Positions 10,415-18,729 of a stretch of 64,000 nt of DNA are shown piece after piece. Origin of the DNA: Pleionea sediminis (lineage in GTDB: Bacteria > Pseudomonadota > Gammaproteobacteria > Enterobacterales > Kangiellaceae); assembly GCF_007570825.1 (NCBI RefSeq), contig NZ_SUNB01000001.1, forward strand, positions 310,001 to 374,000. Direction: 5' to 3'. Within the stretch, counting starts at the first letter, position 1. Each line of letters opens with the position of its first letter. The notes beneath the pieces were generated by a model. That model saw only the letters and a program-made list of their open reading frames with translations, ran no database searches and was not told the origin of the DNA. The translations under genes were made by a program, and so were the position numbers.

Positions 10415-10441
10415 AAAAAAAGCGCCGTTAGGCGCTTTTTC
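10415..10441 (-). terminator. Terminator of the ABC exporter operon
   Basis: The stem AAAAAGCGCC/GGCGCTTTTT with a GTTA loop lies just beyond the stop of the last permease gene and reads as a rho-independent terminator on the minus strand. Confidence 0.9.
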
Positions 10442-10443
10442 AA

Positions 10444-11655
10444 TCAAACACTTCGCGTCGCCAAGGCGGGAGAGATTTGACACGCTTTTTTGGCAGGGCC
10501 ATACACCGCCAATTGACCAATTAACCAAAGTACAACCATACCAGCGGGTACGTAATACCAATCGAGTTTGGGTAAATCCAATGCATTTACTAATAACATA
10601 TTGAGTCCAATAGTCATTCCCGCGCCAACAATCACACCGAAAGACGTAATCAAAAAATTCTCCAACATAAAATAACGCATAATATCTATTTTCCGAGCAC
10701 CTAAAGCACGGCGTGTCCCTATTTGCTTTTTCCGACGATTCACACTGAAACTTGCTAACCCGACAATACCTAAAGCGGTAATTACGGTAAGACAAACAAT
10801 CAGTGTCGTAAGAATCGTATTCATTCCATTATGATTGCGATAACTGTTCTCACGAATTTCCTCCATGCTTTGCACACGACGAATCAATCTTCCATCATAA
10901 TTGGCAACCAATCCTTCCTCGACTTCTCTCATAAGTCGATCGCGTTCACCCGGCTCTGTGCGAACCATCACACGACCAGAACCAAATAATAACTGCGATG
11001 GAAATAACAAAGTACGCTCAATACCATTCCAACCATTCCAAGGCGCCTGCATTTTCTCAACAATTCCAACAATATTGATTGGATGAGTTTCTGCAATAAA
11101 GACGGTTTTACCGAGTGCAGCCTGCCAGTCACCATCAAACATATCGGACGCCAGTTCTTTCGTGATAATTCCTTGTCCTGGCCATTTTGTCTCCGACCGT
11201 TCTCGCCATATAACCTCATCAGGCGTAAAGTTTCGTCCGGCTAATAAATTAACACCAAACGCATCGAGCCCATGTGAGTCGACAAAATAAATGGCGGTTC
11301 CAACTCCATCGGCATCGGCGCCTTGTTCGGTGGCCAGCCCCATCGACCAACCACCGCCAGTTAATGGCGCAGAGTTCGTTTGAACGGCATCAACAACACC
11401 GGGCAATTGACGAATGTAGTTTAAATCTTCAGGTATCTGAGTTTTTTCATTAAAGTCTTCAGCAAAACCCGAATACGAATAGATAAAAGTATTGGCTTCA
11501 TCAATTCCAGAAGCACGGTCCATTTGTCCGCGCCGATCTTGAATCATAAACACAGAATTAACAATTATGGTCATCGTTAACGCAATTTGTAACGCGATCA
11601 GAATCGCTCCTGTTTTATTTCGTGACAATGCACTGAGTATTGGACGAATTTGCAT
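10444..11655 (-). CDS. ABC transporter permease, MacB/FtsX type (second permease)
   Basis: This is the fourth gene of a minus-strand operon. The 403-aa product has one N-terminal membrane segment (TGAILIALQIALTMTIIVNSVF), a large periplasmic domain and three C-terminal segments. The FtsX-family turn RRKKQIGTRRALGARKIDI lies just before the last helix group. This is the topology of MacB-like mechanotransmission permeases, which move substrates from the periplasm outward rather than across the inner membrane. It differs in sequence from the adjacent permease, so the transporter is probably a heterodimer. Substrate unknown. Confidence 0.88.
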   Translation of the reverse strand: MQIRPILSALSRNKTGAILIALQIALTMTIIVNSVFMIQDRRGQMDRASGIDEANTFIYSYSGFAEDFNEKTQIPEDLNYIRQLPGVVDAVQTNSAPLTGGGWSMGLATEQGADADGVGTAIYFVDSHGLDAFGVNLLAGRNFTPDEVIWRERSETKWPGQGIITKELASDMFDGDWQAALGKTVFIAETHPINIVGIVEKMQAPWNGWNGIERTLLFPSQLLFGSGRVMVRTEPGERDRLMREVEEGLVANYDGRLIRRVQSMEEIRENSYRNHNGMNTILTTLIVCLTVITALGIVGLASFSVNRRKKQIGTRRALGARKIDIMRYFMLENFLITSFGVIVGAGMTIGLNMLLVNALDLPKLDWYYVPAGMVVLWLIGQLAVYGPAKKACQISPALATRSV

Positions 11656-11664
11656 AATGGCTCC

Positions 11665-12978
11665 TTATTGCGTCTTTAATTGAACAGCAGGTTGAATGTT
11701 GCACGCTCGCCAGGTTGGATAAATTCCTGCCAATAAAGCAGACACAATGGCTAATAAAATTGCGGTAAACATCATAGTGACATCCAGTCGAACCAAGTGC
11801 TGAACTTCGTTGCCAAATAAAGCGCCAATACCCTGCAATCCTCCCCATGCTAAAAAAAGGCCAACACAACCACCAGCAACGCCAATCATGGCCGACTCAA
11901 TAATGTGCTGTAAAAATAACGTTCTTTTAGAAGCACCCAACGCACGTCGCAAACCAATTTCGCCCGCTTTGGTCGAAAACTTTGTTAACAACAAACCAAT
12001 GGTATTCAACAAACAAACCAGCAAGAACATGATCGATAACCACATAACCACTTGCGCACCATCGTCGACTACGCCTTGCAACTCCATCCATTGCATAACA
12101 CTTTGAATATGGTTATTGAGAGGTCGTGGAAAACGCCCTAGTTCTTTTTGTTGGTTGGCATAGTTATTAAGAAACGCAAGGTAATCTTCTTGTTCAGACT
12201 TTGTTGGTAGTTCTGCCCAGAATTGAATCCAAACGCATTCCGAATTTAAAAAGCCCTGAAAGCCCTCTTCATTGTTGGGTTTCCAGCAATTAGTATTTCC
12301 CGCTCGAGAAAGCTCAAATGCCGCCACTAAATTAAAAGGAATATAATAATCTTCGGGATCTCGAAAAGGACCATTCGTCACATCGTAATATTTAGGAACG
12401 GGGCGATAATGATCGAGCACTCCAACCACTTTATAGTTTCTTCCACCAATACGAACAAACTTGCCAACCGAATTGTCACCACCAAATAACTTTTCATTGG
12501 TTTCGCGACTCAATACCGTCACCATTTCAAGATTGTCGTCACTCTCTCGCGACCAACCATTACCGTATAAAAAAGGTGGTTCAAACATTTGAAAGAAATC
12601 ACCATAAGTAGCGCGGCCTGTTGTTTCAAATGGTCGAACATCGCGATCTTCCGGTTCTATCACGGCAAACGTTTTCGTCATTGCCGTTTGACGCTTTGCC
12701 GGTGCCGATTTCATCAATGCCATCGCATCCATGTAAGTCATTTGATCTGGCGCAATGTTGGGCTCACGAAAAGGATTGTTGGGATCCCAACTATCGACTT
12801 GAACCGCAAACAGCTCATCACTTTTATGTGGAACAGGATCACTGCCCATGGCATAGTTAACAGTAATCGTTGTCATGGATGCTCCAATCCCCACCGCAAT
12901 AGCCGCAACCATTAACGTGCTTAAGATTGGATTTCGCTTTATCGATAAAAGCGCTAAACGCAAGTAGTAACTCAACAT
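11665..12978 (-). CDS. ABC transporter permease, MacB/FtsX type (first permease)
   Basis: The product is 437 aa from the ATG at 12978, chosen over an upstream in-frame start at 13041 because it follows an AAGGAA ribosome-binding site and gives the family start MLSYYLRLALLSIKRNP. It has one N-terminal helix, a long MacB-like periplasmic domain and three C-terminal helices, with the conserved EIGLRRALGASKRTLFLQ. It begins 10 bases after the ATPase gene and ends 9 bases before the second permease gene, so the four genes are clearly one operon. Confidence 0.9.
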   Translation of the reverse strand: MLSYYLRLALLSIKRNPILSTLMVAAIAVGIGASMTTITVNYAMGSDPVPHKSDELFAVQVDSWDPNNPFREPNIAPDQMTYMDAMALMKSAPAKRQTAMTKTFAVIEPEDRDVRPFETTGRATYGDFFQMFEPPFLYGNGWSRESDDNLEMVTVLSRETNEKLFGGDNSVGKFVRIGGRNYKVVGVLDHYRPVPKYYDVTNGPFRDPEDYYIPFNLVAAFELSRAGNTNCWKPNNEEGFQGFLNSECVWIQFWAELPTKSEQEDYLAFLNNYANQQKELGRFPRPLNNHIQSVMQWMELQGVVDDGAQVVMWLSIMFLLVCLLNTIGLLLTKFSTKAGEIGLRRALGASKRTLFLQHIIESAMIGVAGGCVGLFLAWGGLQGIGALFGNEVQHLVRLDVTMMFTAILLAIVSALLAGIYPTWRACNIQPAVQLKTQ

Positions 12979-12988
12979 AGTCGATTCC

Positions 12989-13708
12989 TTAAGCCATAGC
13001 CGGCTTAGCCGTTGCAATGTCGATAACTGGCTCAACGACATGACTCAACTCTGTGACTCGTCCATCTTTAACGGCAATGGCTCTCGGAGTACGCTGCGCT
13101 AGTTTTAAATCATGAGTGACCATAATTATGGTTGTTCCTTTGCTATTAATATCCTCTAACAAAGACATAACACTTTCTGCCATTTCGGAATCTAAGTTTC
13201 CTGTTGGTTCATCCGCTAGTAAAAATCTCGGTGAGCCGGCGAGTGCTCTTGCAATAGCCACACGTTGCTGTTGGCCACCAGATAATTGCGAGGGAATATG
13301 CTTCATTCGATTCACCAAACCAACCGTCTCTAACGCATGTTCAATGCGTTCTTTTCTTTCTTTACTATTCATCGTTCGATATCGAAGAGGCACATCCACA
13401 TTATCAAATAAATTTAAGTCCGGAATCAGATTAAAACTTTGAAAGATAAAACCGATTTTTTCATTTCGTAATTGTGACCGTTGATTATCATTAAGATTGC
13501 GAACATCAACACCATCCAGCAAATAATCGCCATCGGTAAATGTCTCCAGCAATCCAGCAATATTTAGAAAGGTTGTTTTTCCAGAGCCAGAAGGTCCCGT
13601 TACAGCAACAAACTCACCCTCCTTTACATGCAATGAGAAATCGCGTAACGCATGCGTTTCTACCACTTCCGTGCGAAAAACTTTTTTAATATTGGACATC
13701 TTTAACAT
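12989..13708 (-). CDS. ABC transporter ATPase, MacB/LolD type
   Basis: This 239-aa cytoplasmic ATPase powers the two FtsX-like permeases. All motifs are intact: Walker A GPSGSGKTT near residue 40, Q-loop FQSFNLIPDLN, signature LSGGQQQRVAIARAL, Walker B FLLADEPTGNLDS and the switch His in MVTHD. The wording matches the LolD/MacB exporter class. It lies between the adaptor gene and the permeases with 10-16 base gaps. Confidence 0.95.
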   Translation of the reverse strand: MLKMSNIKKVFRTEVVETHALRDFSLHVKEGEFVAVTGPSGSGKTTFLNIAGLLETFTDGDYLLDGVDVRNLNDNQRSQLRNEKIGFIFQSFNLIPDLNLFDNVDVPLRYRTMNSKERKERIEHALETVGLVNRMKHIPSQLSGGQQQRVAIARALAGSPRFLLADEPTGNLDSEMAESVMSLLEDINSKGTTIIMVTHDLKLAQRTPRAIAVKDGRVTELSHVVEPVIDIATAKPAMA

Positions 13709-13724
13709 AACGGACTCCTGTTTT

Positions 13725-14999
13725 TTACCGATTGATCAAAACGCTTGCTGCGCCCTGAAAAGATTCTGTACTCGAAATAATGATTTGCTCGTTGGGCTCT
13801 AAGCCATCAATAATTTCAACATGGCTCAAACTTCTGGCACCGGTTTTAATCGCCGTTTTCTCAGCGACATCTCCAGTTACTCGATAAGCAACGCGCCCCG
13901 CACCCGAATCAAGAAACTGCCCACGCTTAACCATCAAGACATCTTGCTTTAGCTCTAATAAAATACGTGTCGTTAAACGTTGGTTTTGTCGCAGCCCTTC
14001 CGGAGGTTTCCCTTGGAAACGAACCCGACCTAGTACTTGATTGTTTTGAATTTCCGGTGAAATAGACACTAGTGTCGCTTGATACAATTCATTACCCGCT
14101 CGTACTTCGGCTTCCATACCAATGCCTAAATCATCGGCATAAGATTCAGGAACCGACACTTCAACTTCAAATTGTGTTAAATCGACAACCGAAATCACGG
14201 GTTGATTTTTGGCAATCGCGGTCTTCTCTTCCACAACAAGCTGACCAACAATGCCATCGACTGGCGAATGAAGTTTTAATGCATCAACCTGACGCAACAA
14301 ATCATTAACCATCAGTTGTTGCCGTTGAATTTGTAAACGCTTTGTTTTCAGTTCAAAATCGAGACTTTCTTTATTCAACTTTGCGTCCTGCACCGCATGT
14401 TGGTAAGCCAGCTTGGCATTTTGTAGATCGTCTTGCGCCTTTTCATAATCGATAGAGCTGATGGCATTGCGTTGATACGCTTTATCAGCACGACGCATTT
14501 CACGCTCAGCAGCGTTTAACGTTACTTTTGCTAAATCGACGCGTTTCTGATTTTCGAGGGCTTGTTTTTTCGATTGAATCACCTGGCGATCTTTATCTAT
14601 CACCATGCTTTGTAAAGTTGCCTGTTCTTGTTCAAGTTGATTATTGAGTTCTGGGCTATCAATTTCAGCGAGCAATTGATTTTGTGTGACATCTTCGCCA
14701 GCTTGAACATGAAAACTAATGGTCCCTGATGCAGAGGCGTACAGTGTCGGACTCACTGCCGCTATTATTTTTCCTTGTACTGAAACATCGCGAACAAAAT
14801 CACCGCGACTCACGGTAGCTAGACGAACGCGATCGTAAGAAACACTGTGTTCCGCAGAAGACCAGCGAGAAAATGCCGGAGCCAACAATAAGATTGAAAT
14901 AATAAACAGGGTTATTAACCCCAAATAAATAATGCGTTTCTTGCGATTTTTTGGGCGTTCTAGTACCACATCTTGCCCAGACGTATCTGCTATCTTCAC
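13725..14999 (-). CDS. HlyD/MacA-type periplasmic adaptor (membrane fusion protein)
   Basis: This is the first gene of the exporter operon. The 424-aa product has an N-terminal membrane anchor (IIYLGLITLFIISILLLAPAF), a lipoyl-like beta domain split around a long coiled-coil hairpin (about residues 110-230, rich in Gln, Lys and Glu), and a C-terminal beta-barrel region. MacA-like adaptors link MacB-like ATPase/permease pairs to an outer-membrane channel. No TolC-like gene lies nearby, so a shared channel elsewhere is presumed. Substrate unknown; efflux of an antibiotic-like or peptide compound is one possibility. Confidence 0.9.
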   Translation of the reverse strand: MKIADTSGQDVVLERPKNRKKRIIYLGLITLFIISILLLAPAFSRWSSAEHSVSYDRVRLATVSRGDFVRDVSVQGKIIAAVSPTLYASASGTISFHVQAGEDVTQNQLLAEIDSPELNNQLEQEQATLQSMVIDKDRQVIQSKKQALENQKRVDLAKVTLNAAEREMRRADKAYQRNAISSIDYEKAQDDLQNAKLAYQHAVQDAKLNKESLDFELKTKRLQIQRQQLMVNDLLRQVDALKLHSPVDGIVGQLVVEEKTAIAKNQPVISVVDLTQFEVEVSVPESYADDLGIGMEAEVRAGNELYQATLVSISPEIQNNQVLGRVRFQGKPPEGLRQNQRLTTRILLELKQDVLMVKRGQFLDSGAGRVAYRVTGDVAEKTAIKTGARSLSHVEIIDGLEPNEQIIISSTESFQGAASVLINR

Positions 15000-15210
15000 T
15001 TGAAATCCCCAATTTCATTCATCGATGATGACCGGAACAACAGTCATATCTTTAAATGACGAGAAGAGAATTCAAATAGTTTGAATTAAGGACGTAAAAA
15101 AATGTGTCAGAAAAATGTATATATGAATCAAGCCGTTGTTATTAAAGGGCTGGGTAACGATTTAAAGTGTGTTTTTATCAAATTAAATCACCAATAAACT
15201 CTCTGTTAAT

Positions 15211-15660
15211 TCAACGTTGAGAGGGCTTTACTTGTTGTTGACGAACTTTTTTAGCTAATAGATAAATAACAAACCCCATAAGAATGCTCCACATAACAAC
15301 ATTATCCAGTCGCCCGTCAATATAGGCAACCGTCAAGCGAGAACTGGCAAATGCAATAATTAATGTCGAGACAATAACATCAGCGATAAAAACATTCATT
15401 TTTCCTCGATGCTTGCTTCTCAGGTAGTAAAGAGCGAGCAGCTTGCGAAAGCATTTTCTGAGTAACACTAACGAAATAGTAATTGCCGCTATCGTCGCAA
15501 ATACCACAATGGGATTGTCCAACTGAAAAATCACCCAAATTGGAGTCACAGTAAAAAGGAGCAAAATAAAAACTAATAAAGCAACATAGCCACTTTGAAG
15601 AATCCTTTTAAAAGCCAAAAGCCCATACTGCAATAGCTCACGACGCTTCTTATCAACCAC
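15211..15660 (-). CDS. Small inner-membrane protein, function unknown
   Basis: The 149-aa product starts at a GTG preceded by GAGG. It has about four hydrophobic segments (VALLVFILLLFTVTPIWVIF, FATIAAITISLVLL, FIADVIVSTLIIAFA and MWSILMGFVIYLLAKK) with basic loops, and a basic Gln-rich tail. No family is recognised. It is a stand-alone gene between the exporter operon and a lipoprotein gene. Confidence 0.65.
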   Translation of the reverse strand: MVDKKRRELLQYGLLAFKRILQSGYVALLVFILLLFTVTPIWVIFQLDNPIVVFATIAAITISLVLLRKCFRKLLALYYLRSKHRGKMNVFIADVIVSTLIIAFASSRLTVAYIDGRLDNVVMWSILMGFVIYLLAKKVRQQQVKPSQR

Positions 15661-15735
15661 TCGTTTGCCTCAATATCATTTATAAAAATATCCTTTATGT
15701 CTTGCTAAGTGTGCTTAATGACCTGGCCGACTGAA

Positions 15736-16230
15736 CTATTCAGACTTACAAAATGGGCCACCGCCACCACCAGTATTCCAGTTTTTATTCATACCCACTA
15801 ATGGTCCACAGTAAGCTAACCAACCATCGGTTGACTTAATTTCTGCTTTTATAACCACATCGTTTTCTATTGTAAATCGCTTATAAGTCTCACAAACGGG
15901 CAAAAATAGCGGTATCGGTACAATCACAACAGGAATCAAGCCACACCATTCTCTTTCACCTTCATAATACAAAACTTCGAGAGTATCTTTCGTCGTAACT
16001 TCTGTGGGTTTACCAAAAGCTTCCAAAACATCGTCTTTCGTTAATAACTCGGACTCTTCGGTACTTTCTAAAATTTTCTTGTCGGAGTAACGCGAACTCA
16101 ACTGTGGCTTTTCAATAACTTCGGTACCACTATAAGTCGCGCCAAAGCCAATACAGCCAGTGAGATGTATAACGCCCAGTAGAACAATCCCAACTTGCAC
16201 GACAGAGCGCAGTAAATAATTAATTTCCAT
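15736..16230 (-). CDS. Lipoprotein, function unknown
   Basis: The 164-aa product has a signal peptide ending in lipobox LTGC (Cys about residue 26). The middle part, EESELLTKDDVLEAFGKPTEV, resembles the small outer-membrane protein assembly/SmpA-like pattern in which a short lipoprotein carries a KxDVxxxxGxPT strand-helix motif; this resemblance is weak. It is followed by a proline-rich hydrophobic stretch and a glycine run (NTGGGGGPFC) with several cysteines near the C-terminus. Function not assigned. Confidence 0.65.
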   Translation of the reverse strand: MEINYLLRSVVQVGIVLLGVIHLTGCIGFGATYSGTEVIEKPQLSSRYSDKKILESTEESELLTKDDVLEAFGKPTEVTTKDTLEVLYYEGEREWCGLIPVVIVPIPLFLPVCETYKRFTIENDVVIKAEIKSTDGWLAYCGPLVGMNKNWNTGGGGGPFCKSE

Positions 16231-16281
16231 TTAGACTTCCTGCTAAAAATAATGAACAGCTCAAGTTTAAGACTGCTTCAG

Positions 16282-16788
16282 TTAGCTCAACTCAAATTCT
16301 TTTCGACTGGCATTTGTTCTTAAATGAAAGAAAACACCTAAATACATTGCCAAAGAAACCAAATAAGGCACGCCAGTCCAAATATACCACCAACTGTTCA
16401 TCATTGTTTGGTGGCTGAACTTATCTAAGTTTAACTGACTAACAAATACCATAGCCAGTATCGTATCAAGCGTACTGACAAGAATACCGGAAATTAAAAA
16501 GTATTTAATTCGTCGAGCACGAATCAATAAAGTGAACGCAAAAATCATTAAAGCAGACTTACTCAACAACGAGAGTATTGAAGACGTTTGCGCCAAAACT
16601 TGCGACATCGGGCCAGATTCGTAAGTGTCCGACAGTGACACGCCAACACTGAATACAGCGACAATAAGTCCAATCCCGGCGAGCACCATGTAGGTAATTG
16701 CAAGTACCGTTGTTAACGTCTGTTTCGCTGAATGGACAATCGGTGAGTCGTTGGAGGTTTCACTCGATTGATAAGGGTCCATCGTCAT
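16282..16788 (-). CDS. Four-helix membrane protein, paralogue of its upstream neighbour
   Basis: The 168-aa product begins with a short polar segment containing DPYQSS, followed by four hydrophobic segments, and ends LGVFFHLRTNASRKEFELS. The adjacent gene product has the same plan and a matching end (LGLYFFLKTHKSKQEFSLS), so the two are tandem paralogues. The start ATG overlaps the neighbour's stop by four bases (ATGA), implying coupled translation. Function unknown. Confidence 0.7.
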   Translation of the reverse strand: MTMDPYQSSETSNDSPIVHSAKQTLTTVLAITYMVLAGIGLIVAVFSVGVSLSDTYESGPMSQVLAQTSSILSLLSKSALMIFAFTLLIRARRIKYFLISGILVSTLDTILAMVFVSQLNLDKFSHQTMMNSWWYIWTGVPYLVSLAMYLGVFFHLRTNASRKEFELS

Positions 16789-17291
16789 GAGTCATTTTGC
16801 TCAATTGACAATGAAAACTCTTGCTTAGATTTATGAGTCTTCAAAAAGAAATAAAGCCCCAAGTAAACCACTAGAAAAATCACCAGCTTAATGACAATAT
16901 CTTCCAGTAAGCCAGTACTGACAGGGATTTTTACTTTATCGGCTAAATCATAGAGAGAATAAATTGACACTAACGCGTCAACCACACTGAGGATAATACC
17001 AACCCACCATACTTTAAATATCCACGCCGCTCGAATTAACATTAAGCCTCCAAGAAATACCAACATGGCATAACTCAGCATATTGAGCACGAAAGGAAAT
17101 AAAATCGCGAGTTCCGACCAATCTTTACTCGAAGCGGAATACCACAAAGCCACAACGTAACTGTAAACCATAAAACCAGGAGCCAAAATTAGAACACAAC
17201 CAATCATAGTCGTTATCAAGCGTTTATTAGAACGGTCGCTGTAATCGTTAGCCGACTCAGATCCAGGCTCATACGGATTTAACTTATCCAT
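16785..17291 (-). CDS. Four-helix membrane protein, first of a tandem paralogous pair
   Basis: The 168-aa product has an N-terminal NPYEPGSES segment, a pattern seen at the start of many small uncharacterised bacterial membrane proteins, then about four membrane segments and a short basic tail. It is the first gene of a two-gene unit with its paralogue. No catalytic or binding motif is seen, and no function is proposed. Confidence 0.7.
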   Translation of the reverse strand: MDKLNPYEPGSESANDYSDRSNKRLITTMIGCVLILAPGFMVYSYVVALWYSASSKDWSELAILFPFVLNMLSYAMLVFLGGLMLIRAAWIFKVWWVGIILSVVDALVSIYSLYDLADKVKIPVSTGLLEDIVIKLVIFLVVYLGLYFFLKTHKSKQEFSLSIEQNDS

Positions 17292-17395
17292 TAATAATAC
17301 AACCAGTTGAGAGAGCAGTACTCAATACTAGGTTAACAAGGTTTTCGATTCAACGTACCGCAATCTCAATTTTTAACCTCTGAAGAAACAAACCG

Positions 17396-18049
17396 TTAAC
17401 GCTTCAAACGAACCTCTTCGCCTTTCAGCGCAACTTCGGCGGCTTTGAGCAATAATTCAGGATGCAAACGTACTTGGTAGTTTGGATTAACGTACGAAAA
17501 TTGAATCACACCCTTTTTATCGACAATGAATACTGCTGGCACTGGCAAGTTCGCTTGTTGCTCACCTTCAAAACGCTGCAACTCCGCACCTAAACGGTCT
17601 TTGATCAATTGAGTAATTTCATTTTCGACCCGAAATGCAATGCCGAAATCACGAGAGACCTCCACTCGAAAGTCCGACAGGAGTAAATAACCCAAATCAC
17701 GCTCCTGCTCCATTTTCTTAATCGTATCGGGTAGTTCGGGACTCACCGCAATAATTTGATAGCCCAGATTTTGTAAATCGCCCTCAATGGATTTCATCTC
17801 CTGAAGTTGATGATTGCAGTAGGGGCACCAGCCACCGCGATAAAACACCAGCACAATAGGCTGTTTTGTCGCCAGCTTTGTTAATGACACGGGTTTTCCC
17901 GCAGAAGTCCATAACGGTGTATCGGGTATAGTTTGACCAACCAGTAACGGAGCCACATCATTTGGCGTATCCGCAATGCGACTGCGCTTGTCAGCGAGTA
18001 CCGAAGTGGTTAAAAATAAAGCTATAACTATCAATAAGTTAGTTTTCAT
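17396..18049 (-). CDS. Exported peroxiredoxin-like (AhpC/TSA) protein
   Basis: The 217-aa product starts with a signal peptide (MKTNLLIVIALFLTTSVLA) and then a thioredoxin-fold AhpC/TSA domain with FYRGGWCPYCNHQLQEM, in which the WCPYC motif carries the two redox cysteines. The ATG at 18049 is chosen over a longer frame (to 18106) because it directly precedes the signal peptide and follows AGAGGT. The protein probably reduces peroxides or disulphides in the periplasm. It is a stand-alone gene. Confidence 0.85.
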   Translation of the reverse strand: MKTNLLIVIALFLTTSVLADKRSRIADTPNDVAPLLVGQTIPDTPLWTSAGKPVSLTKLATKQPIVLVFYRGGWCPYCNHQLQEMKSIEGDLQNLGYQIIAVSPELPDTIKKMEQERDLGYLLLSDFRVEVSRDFGIAFRVENEITQLIKDRLGAELQRFEGEQQANLPVPAVFIVDKKGVIQFSYVNPNYQVRLHPELLLKAAEVALKGEEVRLKR

Positions 18050-18206
18050 AATACCTCTTATTATCGGTTTGATGTTAATACTCAGACGCAGTAAACCTGG
18101 GTTCATTACAACTTAATAATTTTTGTTATTTCAATTCCCCTTAAGCCTTGACAGATGGCCCTGAAATCAGCAAAATACGCGCCTCCTGACGCAAGTCGGG
18201 AATTGT

Positions 18207-18283
18207 GGCTAGGTAGCTCAGTTGGTTAGAGCACATCACTCATAATGATGGGGTCGGTGGTTCAACTCCACTCCTAGCTACCA
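18207..18283 (+). tRNA. tRNA-Met (anticodon CAT)
   Basis: It has a 77-base cloverleaf with acceptor GGCTAGG/CCTAGCT, anticodon stem CATCA/TGATG around CTCATAA (anticodon CAT at 18241-18243), T-loop TTCAACT and encoded CCA. It resembles E. coli elongator tRNA-Met rather than the initiator. It forms the left border of the accessory segment. Confidence 0.95.
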
Positions 18284-18290
18284 TATTTAT

Positions 18291-18319
18291 AAAGCTCGCT
18301 TTTTAGCGGGCTTTTTTTA
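18291..18319 (+). terminator. Terminator after tRNA-Met
   Basis: The stem AAGCTCGC/GCGGGCTT with loop TTTTTA is followed by a long T run, directly downstream of the tRNA. Confidence 0.85.
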
Positions 18320-18350
18320 TGACTGCGAGAAACCACCGACACTCTTTTTA

Positions 18351-18398
18351 GATGGGGTACGGTGCCGGATGCGGACCAGTCCAACTCCACCCCTCGCT
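18351..18398 (+). repeat. Degenerate duplicate of the tRNA-Met 3' half
   Basis: The stretch GATGGGGTACGGTG at 18351 resembles tRNA bases from 18247, and 18380-18398 matches tRNA bases 18261-18279 at 16 of 19 positions. This could be the scar of an element that used the tRNA gene as an attachment site, or a decayed tandem tRNA copy. No integrase is visible nearby. Confidence 0.45.
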
Positions 18399-18430
18399 TA
18401 AAGCGCCTACTTTTGGAGCTACCAAATTTT

Positions 18431-18466
18431 TAAAAGGCTAGTAGGTTAGTAACCACTAGCCTTTTT
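18431..18466. terminator. Strong bidirectional hairpin terminator
   Basis: The stem AAAAGGCTAGT/ACTAGCCTTTTT is perfect over 11 bases with a partly self-paired loop. It would end minus-strand transcripts coming from the DRT3 genes, and so mark the 3' end of the candidate RNA. Confidence 0.85.
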
Positions 18467-18729
18467 CTTTTCCGATTCTCGTAAGTCCACCGTAAGTCCA
18501 AGGCGAAACAGTTTAAAGTAAGTATTGAAGTAAAGCGGAGGAGACCACTTGAATAATTAGGAATTCAGGTAGCGGTCAACCTCAGCATCAGGTGTGTGGA
18601 AGTTAGACTTCCTCAATAGAACAGCTTAGTAAAACTAAATTTGTCTATGAAAGATGAGTTTAAGTTCAAAAAGAAACACAAGCTCATAGAGCAATATCGG
18701 CCTTCCGCTACCACTTTGAGGCTAGCAAA
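18467..18729 (-). ncRNA. Candidate DRT3-associated structured RNA with ACACAC element
   Basis: This 263-base gene-free stretch lies between the drt3b stop and the terminator, in the same orientation. On the minus strand, an 8-base arm GGTAGCGG (18712-18705) pairs perfectly with CCGCTACC (18575-18568) and encloses several local hairpins. One of them, GGAAGT/ACTTCC with a 3-base loop, sits immediately before a CACACAC tract (18598-18592). As I recall, DRT3 systems have an associated RNA in which an ACACAC element is copied by one of the two RTs into alternating GT/AC DNA. The position and element fit. The boundaries are inferred, and two direct repeats of GTAAGTCCA near 18481 and 18492 remain unexplained. 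Confidence 0.65.
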
